DNA of 64,000 nt from Xylophilus sp042867185. GTDB taxonomy: Bacteria > Pseudomonadota > Gammaproteobacteria > Burkholderiales > Burkholderiaceae_C. Numbering within the stretch: position 1 is the stretch's first letter; the number at the start of each line of letters is the position of its first letter. The notes below the pieces were generated by a model that worked only from the letters and a program-made list of their open reading frames with translations, did no database searches and was not told the origin of the DNA. Location: contig JBHZQV010000009.1 in NCBI GenBank assembly GCA_042867185.1, positions 62,001-126,000 of the forward strand, written 5' to 3'. This document shows, piece by piece, positions 45,682-54,131 of the stretch. The translations under genes and the position numbers were made by a program.

Positions 45682-47184
45682 TCACCGCGGCACCGACAAC
45701 CGATCGATCAACACCTCGCTCGCCCGGTTCAACCCCACCACCTCCACGCGGCACCCGTGGTGCTCCAGCCGCTGCACCACCTTGTCCAGCGCGGCGATCG
45801 CGGTCACGTCCCAGAAGTGGGCCTGCGATACGTCGATGCGCACCGGGCGGCCCTCGGCGTCCAGGATGTCGAATGCGTCGATGAACGCGTCGGCCGAGGC
45901 GAAGAAGACCTGGCCGCGGACCTGCCAGTGGCGGGTGCCCGGGCTGCCGCCGGTGGCATCGGCGTCGGGGTCGTCGTGGGCCTGCACCTCCAGCAGCCGC
46001 GCCACCTTGAAGGTGAAGAACACGCCGCTCATCACCACGCCGACCGCCACGCCGGCGGCCAGGTTGTGGGTGGCCAGGGTGACGGCCACGGTGGCCAGCA
46101 TCACGGCGCTGCTGCTGCGGGGGTGGCGTACCAGGGTGCCGGCGGAGGTCCAGTCGAAGGTCTCGGCCGACACCATCACCATGATCGCCACCAGCGCGAC
46201 CACCGGCACCTGCGACACCCAGGGCTTCAGCGCCACCATCAGCACCAGCAAAAACACGCCGGCGAACAGGGTGGAGAGCCGGCCGCGGCCGCCGTACTTC
46301 ACGTTGCCCACCGTCTGACCGATCATTCCGCAGCCGGCGATGCCGCCGAACAGGCTGGCGGCGATGTTGGCCAGGCCCAGGCCGGCGCATTCGCGGTTTT
46401 TGCTGCTGGGGGTGTCGGTCAGTTCGTCGACCACCCGGGCGGTCATCATCGATTCGAGCAAACCGACCATCGCGATCGCCAGGGCGGGCAGGGCGATCAG
46501 CCGCAGGGTGTCGAGCGAGACCGGCACGCCGGGCCAGCCGAAGGCGGGCAGGCTGTCGGGCAGATGGCCCAGGTCCGCCACGGTAGCCACAGGCAGGTGC
46601 CACGCGGCGGCGACGATGCTCAGCACCACGATGCAGACCAGCGGCGACGGAATGACGGTGAACACCCGCAGCCGCAGGCGCGGCAGGCCGTAGATCAGTG
46701 CCAACCCGAGCGCCAGCAAGGCCCAGGTGGCCGGCGTGGCGCCGTACAGATGCGGCAGCTGCGCCGCGAAGATCAGCACCGCCAGCGCGTTGACGAAGCC
46801 GGTGCGCACCGAGCTGGAAACAAAGCGCATCAGCACGCCCAGCCGCAGCATCCCGAAGACGACCTGCACCACGCCGGCCAGCAGCCCGGCCGCCAGCAGG
46901 TAGGGCAGGCCGTGCGACTGCACCAGCGGCGCCGCGACCAGCGCGACCGAACCGGCCGCGGCCGACACCATCGCCGGCCGGCCGCCGGTGAAGGCGATCA
47001 CGATGCTGATGACGAACGAAGCGAACAAACCCACTGCGGGATCGACCCCGGCGACGAAAGAGAACGCGATGACCTCCGGGATCAGCGCGAAGGTGGCCAC
47101 CGCACCCGCGAGCAGTTCGCGCGGCAGGCTGGGGCACCATTCGGCGCGCAGGCGGGCCAGAGAGAGGGCGTGGGTCTGGGGCAT
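45682..47184 (-). CDS. SulP-family anion transporter with STAS domain
   Basis: A 500-aa inner-membrane protein with 10-14 helices. ELLAGAVATFALIPEVIAFSF and GRPAMVSAAAGSVALV are SulP (SLC26) core motifs. The C-terminal STAS domain (about 400-500) includes VRIDVSQAHFWDVTAIAALD. Bacterial relatives carry bicarbonate, sulfate or dicarboxylates; the substrate is not determined. It is divergent from an MFS gene across 356 bp. Confidence 0.9.
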   Translation of the reverse strand: MPQTHALSLARLRAEWCPSLPRELLAGAVATFALIPEVIAFSFVAGVDPAVGLFASFVISIVIAFTGGRPAMVSAAAGSVALVAAPLVQSHGLPYLLAAGLLAGVVQVVFGMLRLGVLMRFVSSSVRTGFVNALAVLIFAAQLPHLYGATPATWALLALGLALIYGLPRLRLRVFTVIPSPLVCIVVLSIVAAAWHLPVATVADLGHLPDSLPAFGWPGVPVSLDTLRLIALPALAIAMVGLLESMMTARVVDELTDTPSSKNRECAGLGLANIAASLFGGIAGCGMIGQTVGNVKYGGRGRLSTLFAGVFLLVLMVALKPWVSQVPVVALVAIMVMVSAETFDWTSAGTLVRHPRSSSAVMLATVAVTLATHNLAAGVAVGVVMSGVFFTFKVARLLEVQAHDDPDADATGGSPGTRHWQVRGQVFFASADAFIDAFDILDAEGRPVRIDVSQAHFWDVTAIAALDKVVQRLEHHGCRVEVVGLNRASEVLIDRLSVPR

Positions 47185-47540
47185 GGAAGGCGGCGCGCAG
47201 GGGCGCGGTGGAGTCGGGGGCGGGGCTGTGGAGCGGCACGGATCGCGGTGGGCTTGGGTACGTGCCGGGCGCAGCGACGGCACGGGCCTGACAAGCGCGC
47301 GGCCACACCCGCAGCGGCCAAGCCGGGGATGGTAAGCGCAACCGCAGGGCCGGCGCTGCCGGTCGGCCACGCGGCCGGCACTGCGCGGCCGATGCCCCCA
47401 GGCGGCAGCTTCGGCGGGCGCTGCGGGGATACTGCATGCCGCCGTCGCGCCGAGCGTGCCCGGTTTCGGCTCGACAGTCGCCGATCCGCGCGCGTCGCCG
47501 CCGGTGTCCGACCACGTCCATCCCTCCCTGTTCCGCCTCC
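47185..47540. promoter_or_regulatory. 356-bp GC-rich divergent spacer, SulP/MFS
   Basis: Both promoters must lie here, but I see no convincing -35/-10, RNA gene or long repeat. Reading frames are shadows. Confidence 0.4.
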
Positions 47541-48725
47541 ATGCCTTGCCCCGATTCGTCCGAGTTCCTGCAGCGCGGCACGCCCGCCTACCGGCGTGCC
47601 ACCTGGGCGCTGTTCTGCGCCGGGCTGGCCACCTTCGCCTTGCTCTACTGCGTGCAGCCGATCCTGCCGCTGCTCTCGGCCCGGTTCGGCGTATCGGCGG
47701 CCAGCAGCAGCCTGGCGCTGTCGCTTTCCACCATCGGGTTGGCGGCCTGCCTGCTGCTGACCGGGGCGCTGTCGGAATCGTGGGGGCGCAAGCCGGTGAT
47801 GCTGGCCGCGCTGGCGGCCGCCACGGTGCTGGGCGTGGCCTGCGTATGCGTCGATTCCTGGGGGCTGCTGCTGGCCTGCCGGCTGCTCCTGGGCATCGCG
47901 CTGGCCGGGCTGCCGGCGCTGGCGATGGCCTATGTGGGCGAAGAGTTCAGTCCGCGGGCGTTGCCGGCGGCGATGGGTCTCTACATAGGCGGCAATGCGC
48001 TCGGCGGGCTGGTCGGGCGGCTGGTGGCGGGCGTGCTGGCCGACGTGGGCGGCTGGCGGCTGGCCCTCGGCGGCATCGCGGCGATGGCGCTGGTGGCGAC
48101 GCTGCTGTTCGCCTGGCTGCTGCCGCCGTCGCGGCATTTCCGGGCGCAGCCGCTGTCGCTGGGCGGGCTGCTGGGCAACTTCGGTCGGCACCTGCGGAAC
48201 CCGGCGCTGCGGCAGCTGTTCCTGCAGTCGTTCCTGCTGATGGGCGGCTTCGTCGCCATCTTCAACTACCTGGCGTTTCACTTGCAGGCGCCGCCGTTCG
48301 GTCTGTCGTCCACCGTGGTGGGGCTGCTGTCGGCGGTGTACCTGGTGGGCATCGCCAGCGCCAACCTCGGCGGCCGGCTGGTGGCGCGCTGGGGCGCCGG
48401 GCCGGTGCAGCGCGGCGGCATCGCGCTGATGGTGGCGGGCGTGGCCGGCTGCGCGGTGCCGTGGCTGCCGGCGGTGATGCTCGGCCTGGCGCTGGTGACG
48501 GCAGGCTTCTTCGCGGCGCACGCCGTCGCCAGCGGCCAGGTGGGGCAGAAGGCCCACGGCGCCCGGGCGCAGGCCTCTGCGCTGTACCTGAGCGCCTACT
48601 ACCTCGGCTCCAGCGTGGTGGGCTATGCCGCCGGCTACCTGTGGGAGCATGCGGGCTGGCTGCCGCTGCTGGCCGCGCTGGCGGCACTGTTCCTGCTAGC
48701 CGGCTGGCGTGCCGGACGCCACTGA
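47541..48725 (+). CDS. Major facilitator superfamily transporter (YnfM/drug-efflux type)
   Basis: A 394-aa twelve-helix transporter with TGALSESWGRKPVML (loop 2-3) and GLYIGGNALGGLVGRLVAG (motif C-like, antiporter) sequences. The ATG at 47541 precedes a short polar N-terminus. It is 21 bp upstream of the deaminase gene and co-directional, so it may export or import a purine-related compound, but this is inference from position only. Confidence 0.85.
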   Translation: MPCPDSSEFLQRGTPAYRRATWALFCAGLATFALLYCVQPILPLLSARFGVSAASSSLALSLSTIGLAACLLLTGALSESWGRKPVMLAALAAATVLGVACVCVDSWGLLLACRLLLGIALAGLPALAMAYVGEEFSPRALPAAMGLYIGGNALGGLVGRLVAGVLADVGGWRLALGGIAAMALVATLLFAWLLPPSRHFRAQPLSLGGLLGNFGRHLRNPALRQLFLQSFLLMGGFVAIFNYLAFHLQAPPFGLSSTVVGLLSAVYLVGIASANLGGRLVARWGAGPVQRGGIALMVAGVAGCAVPWLPAVMLGLALVTAGFFAAHAVASGQVGQKAHGARAQASALYLSAYYLGSSVVGYAAGYLWEHAGWLPLLAALAALFLLAGWRAGRH

Positions 48726-48746
48726 TCCTCCTGGAGTCATTCCCTC

Positions 48747-49799
48747 ATGAACACTTATTCCTTCGACATTCCCGCCATCGCCGCCGACCGCATGCCCGAC
48801 CTGCTGCGCGCCATGCCCAAGGCCGAGCTGCACATCCACATCGAGGGCTCGCTGGAGCCCGAGCTGATCTTCGCGCTGGCCGAGCGCAACGGCGTGGCGC
48901 TGCCCTATGCCGACGTCGAGGCGCTGCGGGCCGCCTACGCCTTCACCGACCTGCAGAGCTTTCTCGACATCTACTACGCCGGGGCCAGCGTGCTGCTGCA
49001 TGCGCAGGATTTCCACGACATGGCGATGGCCTACTTCGCCCGCGCCGCGGCCGACCACGTGGTGCGCGCCGAGATCTTCTTCGACCCGCAGACCCACACC
49101 ACCCGCGGCGTGCCGATGGCCACCGTGGTCGAGGGCCTGCACCGCGCCTGCACCGACGCCAAGGCCCGCTTCGGCATCGACGCCGAACTGATCCTCTGCT
49201 TCCTGCGCCACCTGAGCGAGGAGGATGCCTTCGCCACGCTGGAGGCGGCGCTGCCGTTGCGCGACCGGTTCATCGGCGTGGGCCTCGACAGCAGCGAGCT
49301 GGGCCATCCGCCCGAGAAGTTCGCCCGCGTCTTCGCCCGCTGCCGCGAACTGGGCCTGCACATCGTCGCGCATGCGGGCGAGGAGGGCCCGCCCGCCTAC
49401 ATCTGGAGCGCGCTCGACGTGCTGAAGGCCGAGCGGATCGACCACGGGGTGCAGGCGATCCACGATCCGGCGCTGATGCAGCGGCTGGCGCACGACCGCA
49501 TTCCGCTGACCGTCTGCCCGCTGTCGAACCAGAAGCTCTGCGTGTTCCCCGACCTGGCCGACCACAACCTGGGCGCGTTGCTGGACGCCGGCCTGGTCGC
49601 CACCGTCAATTCCGACGATCCGGCCTATTTCGGCGGCTACATGACCGACAACTTCCTGCAGGTGTTCGAGGCCACCGGCCTGACGGCGCGGCACGCCTAC
49701 CAATTGGGCCGCAACGCGTTCGAAGGCAGCTTTGCGGCGGCCGAGGACAAGCAGCGCTACCTGGCCCGCCTCGACGCGGTGTTCGAGGGGTTTCGGTAG
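48747..49799 (+). CDS. Adenine/adenosine deaminase
   Basis: A 350-aa zinc hydrolase of the ADA family. Metal ligands lie in ELHIHIEGSLE, HAGEEGPP and the SDDPAYF aspartate, with the catalytic Glu in the HAGEE motif. The sequence HAGEEGPPAYIWSALDVL and NQKLCVFPDL resemble the fungal Aah1/PA0148 branch, which prefers adenine over adenosine. It converts adenine to hypoxanthine (or adenosine to inosine), feeding the xanthine dehydrogenase encoded nearby. Confidence 0.9.
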   Translation: MNTYSFDIPAIAADRMPDLLRAMPKAELHIHIEGSLEPELIFALAERNGVALPYADVEALRAAYAFTDLQSFLDIYYAGASVLLHAQDFHDMAMAYFARAAADHVVRAEIFFDPQTHTTRGVPMATVVEGLHRACTDAKARFGIDAELILCFLRHLSEEDAFATLEAALPLRDRFIGVGLDSSELGHPPEKFARVFARCRELGLHIVAHAGEEGPPAYIWSALDVLKAERIDHGVQAIHDPALMQRLAHDRIPLTVCPLSNQKLCVFPDLADHNLGALLDAGLVATVNSDDPAYFGGYMTDNFLQVFEATGLTARHAYQLGRNAFEGSFAAAEDKQRYLARLDAVFEGFR

Positions 49800-49941
49800 T
49801 TCCCGCCTGCGCCTGCCGGCCACCGGTTTGGCGTCCAGTCCCGGTCCCCTCCCTTGTGTGGAAACGAGAACATCATTTCGCTTGAACGCGAACCTCCTGA
49901 TCGAAGTAGGCAAAGATTCTTTCTTTCGAAAGGAATCGACC

Positions 49942-50568
49942 ATGGGGCAATGCGCATCGACGGGCCATTCAAGCTCGGCTGATTACACCTCGTACTACTC
50001 CCCGGATGCTTCGCCCGCTTCATCTCCGCAGCGGTCAGCGACTGCAAGAAACTCCGACGATGGGGCGTTCGCCGGATTGTCGAGGCGTAGCCACCCATCC
50101 GCAGGTTCCAGCGGCACAGGTAGCGTGCGCCATGCCGTCGACTTCTCTTCTAGCCGCGTCGAACAACAAACCACCACCGAGCGCGGTGAAACCCTGAACA
50201 CGACGAAGCTGGATCTGTGTACCGGCGTTGCTGTTGGCGGCGTCAAATACAACCGCGATGGGAGCATTGGAGAGACCTCTGTATCCGTTTTTCATGTGCT
50301 GCCAGATGTGCGCTCGCCCGGTGTGCCGATTGCAAGGAAAGTCCAGGAGCTGACCTCGGCTGGTTTCGAAGTGAATGCATATGTGGCGGGTGGCGATGGA
50401 TCCTCCAGGGCCGGCCAAGCGACACGCTCCGCCATCGAAGGGATGCTGGCGGGCATGGGCGTTTCTTGCCAGTCGGCCCCACATTCAAATGGGGAGTATT
50501 CCCAAGTCCTGTCGGCGACGATCGACCACGATGGGACAATCCAGTACGCTAATAAGCGCGTCGATTAA
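49942..50568 (+). CDS. Candidate type III effector with N-myristoylation motif
   Basis: A 208-aa protein beginning MGQCAST. Gly2 and Ser6 fit the eukaryotic N-myristoylation consensus and Cys4 a palmitoylation site, as in AvrPto-, HopF- or XopE-type effectors that are lipidated in plant cells. The next 80 residues are Ser/Thr-rich and disordered, while about 85-208 looks folded (DLCTGVAVGGVKYN, VSVFHVLPDV). No fold is recognised. GC content is below the flanks. AAAGGA precedes the ATG. No full PIP box was found, only a TTCGC at 49877. Confidence 0.6.
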   Translation: MGQCASTGHSSSADYTSYYSPDASPASSPQRSATARNSDDGAFAGLSRRSHPSAGSSGTGSVRHAVDFSSSRVEQQTTTERGETLNTTKLDLCTGVAVGGVKYNRDGSIGETSVSVFHVLPDVRSPGVPIARKVQELTSAGFEVNAYVAGGDGSSRAGQATRSAIEGMLAGMGVSCQSAPHSNGEYSQVLSATIDHDGTIQYANKRVD

Positions 50569-50628
50569 AGCTTCGGAGCATCAGGGTTCATCCGTCGATG
50601 CAGTGGGCGGCTTCCCCTTGCCCTACTT

Positions 50629-50740
50629 GCTATGTTATTGATAGCTGGAAGCCGGCTTTCCGCGCCGGTCGCAGCTACGATCCATGCTTGAGAACCAAGA
50701 AAGCCGCCCACGCGGCTTTCTGCATGGTGCCGGCGAACCG
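50629..50740 (+). repeat. Palindrome-terminator repeat, copy F
   Basis: Core GCTATGTTATTGATAGC (50629-50645), spacer TGGAA, then GCCGGC, a conserved middle (GCTACGATCC) and a terminator hairpin. It is homologous to copy G over about 110 bp. It separates the effector candidate from the convergent LysR gene. Confidence 0.85.
50698..50721. terminator. Bidirectional intrinsic terminator in copy F
   Basis: A perfect 10-bp stem AGAAAGCCGC/GCGGCTTTCT with loop CCAC between convergent genes. Confidence 0.75.
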
Positions 50741-50932
50741 ACCTGCTCCGTCGGCGCGGCGGCGGGCTCGGCGCTGTGCTCATGGGCCGGGCAGCAGGGC
50801 GGGTGGGCGGCCGCCTGCGGCTGGGGCCTGGCGCTGGCCCTGGTGGCGGCCGGCGCCTGGGTCTGCGACGTTCGGCTGCAGCCACCGCCCTCCGTTACGG
50901 GTGCTGCCCGGGGAGCGGCATCGTGCGCGGGG

Positions 50933-51838
50933 CTATACCGGCGGATGCCCTGCGTAGCCCGCCACCAGCGCATCGATCAGCGAACGCACCGCCGGCACCA
51001 GCCCGCGGCGCGACGGGAACACCACGTGCGCGATGCCCTCGAGCAAGGTGTAGCCGGGCAGCACCTGCTCCAGCAGGCCGCCGTCCAGCGCGTCCTGCAC
51101 CAGGTACTGGGGCAGGTAGACGATGCCGATGCCGTCCAGCGCCGCCTGGCGCAGGGTGGTGAAGTCGTCGACCGCCAGCCGGGGCTGGTAGCTGCGGCTG
51201 GCGCTGCTCCCGTCGGGCGTGACGAAGCTCCAGGCGTGCCGGCCCGAGGCCCAGGCCGCGCCCATCGTCGGCATCGCGTCCAGGTCTTCCAGCCGCGCGG
51301 GCCGGCCGCGCTCGGCCAGCAGGGCGGGGCTGGCGACCATCATCACCCGGCTCTGGGTGAGGATGCGCACCACCAGGCCCGAGTCATCGAGCGGCGGGGT
51401 GCGCACCCGCAGGGCCAGGTCGAAGCCCTCCTCGATCACGTCCACCCGGCGGTTGGTGGCCTCCACATGCAGCCGCACCCGCGGATGCTGCTGCAGGAAC
51501 CGGGTCAGGATGTCGCTCACCCCGTTCTGCAGGAAGGCCGTGGGGCACGAGAGCCGCACCAGGCCCTGCGGCGCGCTGCGGGTGCTGTCGACCGTGTCCT
51601 GCGCGGCCTGCGCCTCGGCGGCCAGGGCCGCGCAGTGCTGGTAGAAGCGCTGGCCCACCTCGGTCACCGCCACCCGCCGGGTGCTGCGCTGGAGCAGCCG
51701 CACGCCCAACTGCTCTTCCAGCTCGGCCACCCGGCGGCTCAGGCGGGAGGTTTGCACGCCGAGCGCCCGCGCCGCGGCGCTGAAGCCGCCGTGCTCCACC
51801 ACCTTGGCGAAAAAGAACATGTCGTTGAGGTCGTGCAC
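50933..51838 (-). CDS. LysR-family regulator paired with azoreductase
   Basis: A 301-aa regulator: HTH FAKVVEHGGFSAAARALGVQ and SRLSRRVAELEEQLGVRLLQR, effector domain from about 90. The start is GTG at 51838, with AAAGG about 8 nt upstream; no ATG fits as well. It is divergent from the azoreductase gene (129 bp), the common LysR/FMN-oxidoreductase pairing, so it likely responds to quinones or other electrophiles and controls that gene. Confidence 0.88.
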   Translation of the reverse strand: MHDLNDMFFFAKVVEHGGFSAAARALGVQTSRLSRRVAELEEQLGVRLLQRSTRRVAVTEVGQRFYQHCAALAAEAQAAQDTVDSTRSAPQGLVRLSCPTAFLQNGVSDILTRFLQQHPRVRLHVEATNRRVDVIEEGFDLALRVRTPPLDDSGLVVRILTQSRVMMVASPALLAERGRPARLEDLDAMPTMGAAWASGRHAWSFVTPDGSSASRSYQPRLAVDDFTTLRQAALDGIGIVYLPQYLVQDALDGGLLEQVLPGYTLLEGIAHVVFPSRRGLVPAVRSLIDALVAGYAGHPPV

Positions 51839-51966
51839 TGGCTTACCTTTGCGCTGGCAGGAAGATGAATTGCGTTTTAGGCGATTCTCCTTTGGATTGT
51901 TGCGAAATACCATGAGGCCACGGGTCGGCCGAAGGGGCGGGCCCCGTTTTGAGAAAGCCACACACC

Positions 51967-52593
51967 ATGAAGCTCCTGCACCTCGACTCCAGCCCGCTGG
52001 GCGCCGCCTCCGCCTCGCGCCAGATCGGCGCGGCCGTCTCCAAGGCGCTGGCCGCCGCCACGCCCGGCACCACCGTCGCCTACCGCGACCTGGCCGCCAC
52101 GCCGCCGGCCCACCTGGGCGGCGAGCTGCTGCAGGCTCTTCGGCCGGTCCCCGGCGCGCCGGCCCCCGACAGCGGCGCCCTGCGCACCGAACTGGCCTTC
52201 ACCGAAGAACTGCTGGCCGAGTTTTTGGCGGCCGACGTGGTCGTGGTGGGTGCCCCGATGTACAACTTCAGCGTGCCGAGCCAGCTCAAGGCCTGGATCG
52301 ACCGGGTGGCCCAGGCCGGCCGCACCTTCCGCTACACCGCGGCCGGCCCCGAAGGCCTGGCGGGCGGAAAGCGGGTCATCGTGGTGTCGTCGCGCGGCGG
52401 CCAGTACGCCGGCAGCGCCTACGAGGCGGCGCTGGACCACCAGGAGGCCTACCTGCGGGCGGTGTTCGGTTTCTTCGGCATCACCGACGTGCAGGTGGTC
52501 CGCGCCGAAGGGCTGGCGATGGGCCCCGCGGTGCGCGATGCGGCGATCGCGGCTGCGCTGGCGCAAGGCGAGCGGCTGGTCGAAGCGGCCTGA
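51967..52593 (+). CDS. azoR: FMN-dependent NADH-azoreductase / quinone reductase
   Basis: A 208-aa flavodoxin-fold enzyme. HLDSSPLGAASASR binds the FMN phosphate, and APMYNFSVPSQLKAWIDRV and SSRGGQY are the AzoR signature loops. It reduces azo dyes and quinones with NADH by two-electron transfer, protecting against electrophiles. The ATG at 51967 is preferred over a TTG at 51949. The palindrome-terminator repeat follows the gene. Confidence 0.9.
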   Translation: MKLLHLDSSPLGAASASRQIGAAVSKALAAATPGTTVAYRDLAATPPAHLGGELLQALRPVPGAPAPDSGALRTELAFTEELLAEFLAADVVVVGAPMYNFSVPSQLKAWIDRVAQAGRTFRYTAAGPEGLAGGKRVIVVSSRGGQYAGSAYEAALDHQEAYLRAVFGFFGITDVQVVRAEGLAMGPAVRDAAIAAALAQGERLVEAA

Positions 52594-52632
52594 GGCCGGC
52601 GCCGGCCGACCGTCGGCCGCCCCTGTCCATCT

Positions 52633-52746
52633 GCTATGGTATCGATAGCTAGACGCCGGCATCCGGCGCCGGCCGTGGCTACGATCCCTGCTCGAAAACG
52701 ACGAAAGCCGCCCGGAGGCGGCTTTCGTCATGGGGCCGGCGAACCG
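52633..52746 (+). repeat. Palindrome-terminator repeat, copy G
   Basis: Core GCTATGGTATCGATAGC (52633-52649), spacer TAGAC, then GCCGGCATCCGGCGCCGGC, GCTACGATCC and a terminator hairpin, ending GCCGGCGAACCG. It matches copy F in the same order and lies between convergent azoreductase and aminotransferase genes. Confidence 0.85.
52701..52728. terminator. Bidirectional intrinsic terminator in copy G
   Basis: A perfect 12-bp stem ACGAAAGCCGCC/GGCGGCTTTCGT with loop CGGA between convergent genes. Confidence 0.8.
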
Positions 52747-52754
52747 GCCGTGCC

Positions 52755-53951
52755 TCAGATCACCTTGGCGATCGACGCGCAGACATAGTCGATGTTCTTG
52801 CTGTTGAGCGCGGCAACGCACATGCGGCCGGTGTCGGTGCCGTACACGCCGAACTCGCTGCGCAGGCGGACCATCTGGTCCTTGTTCAGGCCCGAGTAGC
52901 TGAACATGCCGATCTGCTGGGTGATGAACGACATGTCCTGCTGCACGCCGGCGGCCTTCAGGCCGTCGACCAGCTTCTGGCGCATCGCCTTGATCCGCAC
53001 CCGCATCTCGCCCAGCTCCTTCTCCCACAGGGTGCGCAGCTCGGGCGAGTCGAGCACCGCGGCCACCACCGCGCCGCCGTGCGTCGGCGGGTTGGAGTAG
53101 TTGGTGCGGATCACGATCTTGAGCTGGCTCAGCACGCGGGAGGCTTCCTCTTTCGAGGCGCACAGCACCGACAGGGCGCCGACGCGCTCGCCGTAGAGAC
53201 TGAAGCTCTTCGAGAACGAGGTCGAGACGAAGAAGGTCAGGCCCGCGTCGACGAACTTGCCGATCACCGCACCGTCTTCGGCGATGCCGTGGCCGAAGCC
53301 CTGGTAGGCCATGTCGAGGAAGGCGACCAGGTTCTGCGCCCGGACGGCGGCGACCACTTCGTCCCACTGGGCGGCGGTGATGTCGTAGCCGGTCGGGTTG
53401 TGGCAGCAGGCGTGCAGCACGACGACGGTGCCGGCGGCGGCGCCCTTCAGCGCGGCCAGCATGCCGTCGAAGTCGACGCCGCGCTTGGCCGCGTCGTAAT
53501 AGGGGTAGGTGTCGACGACAAAACCGGCGTTGGTGAACAGAGCGCGGTGGTTCTCCCAGCTCGGGTCGCTGATCAGCACCTTGGCGTCGGGGTTCAGGCG
53601 CTTGAGGAAATCGGCGCCGACCTTCAGGCCGCCGGTGCCGCCGATGCCCTGGACGGTGGCGACGCGGCCGGAGGTGACCGGCTCGCTGCCCACGCCGAAG
53701 ACCAGGCCCTTGACCGCTGCGTCGTACGCCACGATGCCGTCGATCGGCAGGTAGCCGCGGGCCTTGGGCGCCTCCATCATCTTCTTCTCGGCGGCCTGTA
53801 CGCATTGCAACAGGGGCAGCTTGCCGTTGTCGTCATAGTAGACGCCCACGCCCAGGTTGACCTTGTTCGGGTTGGTGTCGGCCGCGAATTGCTCGTTCAA
53901 GCCCAGAATCGGATCGCGCGGGGCCATTTCGACGGCGGTAAACAGAGACAT
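52755..53951 (-). CDS. Aspartate/aromatic aminotransferase, class I
   Basis: A 398-aa PLP enzyme of the AspC/TyrB group. LNEQFAADTNPNKVNLGVGVY is the family start, CCHNPTG the PLP-contact loop and STSFSKSFSLYGERVGAL contains the Schiff-base lysine. It transfers amino groups between aspartate or aromatic amino acids and 2-oxoglutarate; which is preferred cannot be read here. It is divergent from uvrB, with about 180 bp between. Confidence 0.93.
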   Translation of the reverse strand: MSLFTAVEMAPRDPILGLNEQFAADTNPNKVNLGVGVYYDDNGKLPLLQCVQAAEKKMMEAPKARGYLPIDGIVAYDAAVKGLVFGVGSEPVTSGRVATVQGIGGTGGLKVGADFLKRLNPDAKVLISDPSWENHRALFTNAGFVVDTYPYYDAAKRGVDFDGMLAALKGAAAGTVVVLHACCHNPTGYDITAAQWDEVVAAVRAQNLVAFLDMAYQGFGHGIAEDGAVIGKFVDAGLTFFVSTSFSKSFSLYGERVGALSVLCASKEEASRVLSQLKIVIRTNYSNPPTHGGAVVAAVLDSPELRTLWEKELGEMRVRIKAMRQKLVDGLKAAGVQQDMSFITQQIGMFSYSGLNKDQMVRLRSEFGVYGTDTGRMCVAALNSKNIDYVCASIAKVI

Positions 53952-54131
53952 CGGAAAATATCCTCAGGGAAATTGAGACGCTGGAGAAGGGGAGACACGC
54001 CGTAGCGCGGGTGGTCCGGGCGGCTGCCCGACAAGGCCACGACCCTTGAATCGGCGCCCTGCGGGACCATCTGGAATTCTACCCATGCACCGTCGGCGCA
54101 GCGTCTGCGCCGCGCCACCACGACTGCACCC

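Noticed and set aside
49877..49896. Possible PIP box upstream of the MGQCAS protein
   Set aside because: TTCGC is present but the sequence 15 nt later is CTGAT, so the second half-site is missing; a GCGAA dyad is the only other symmetry.
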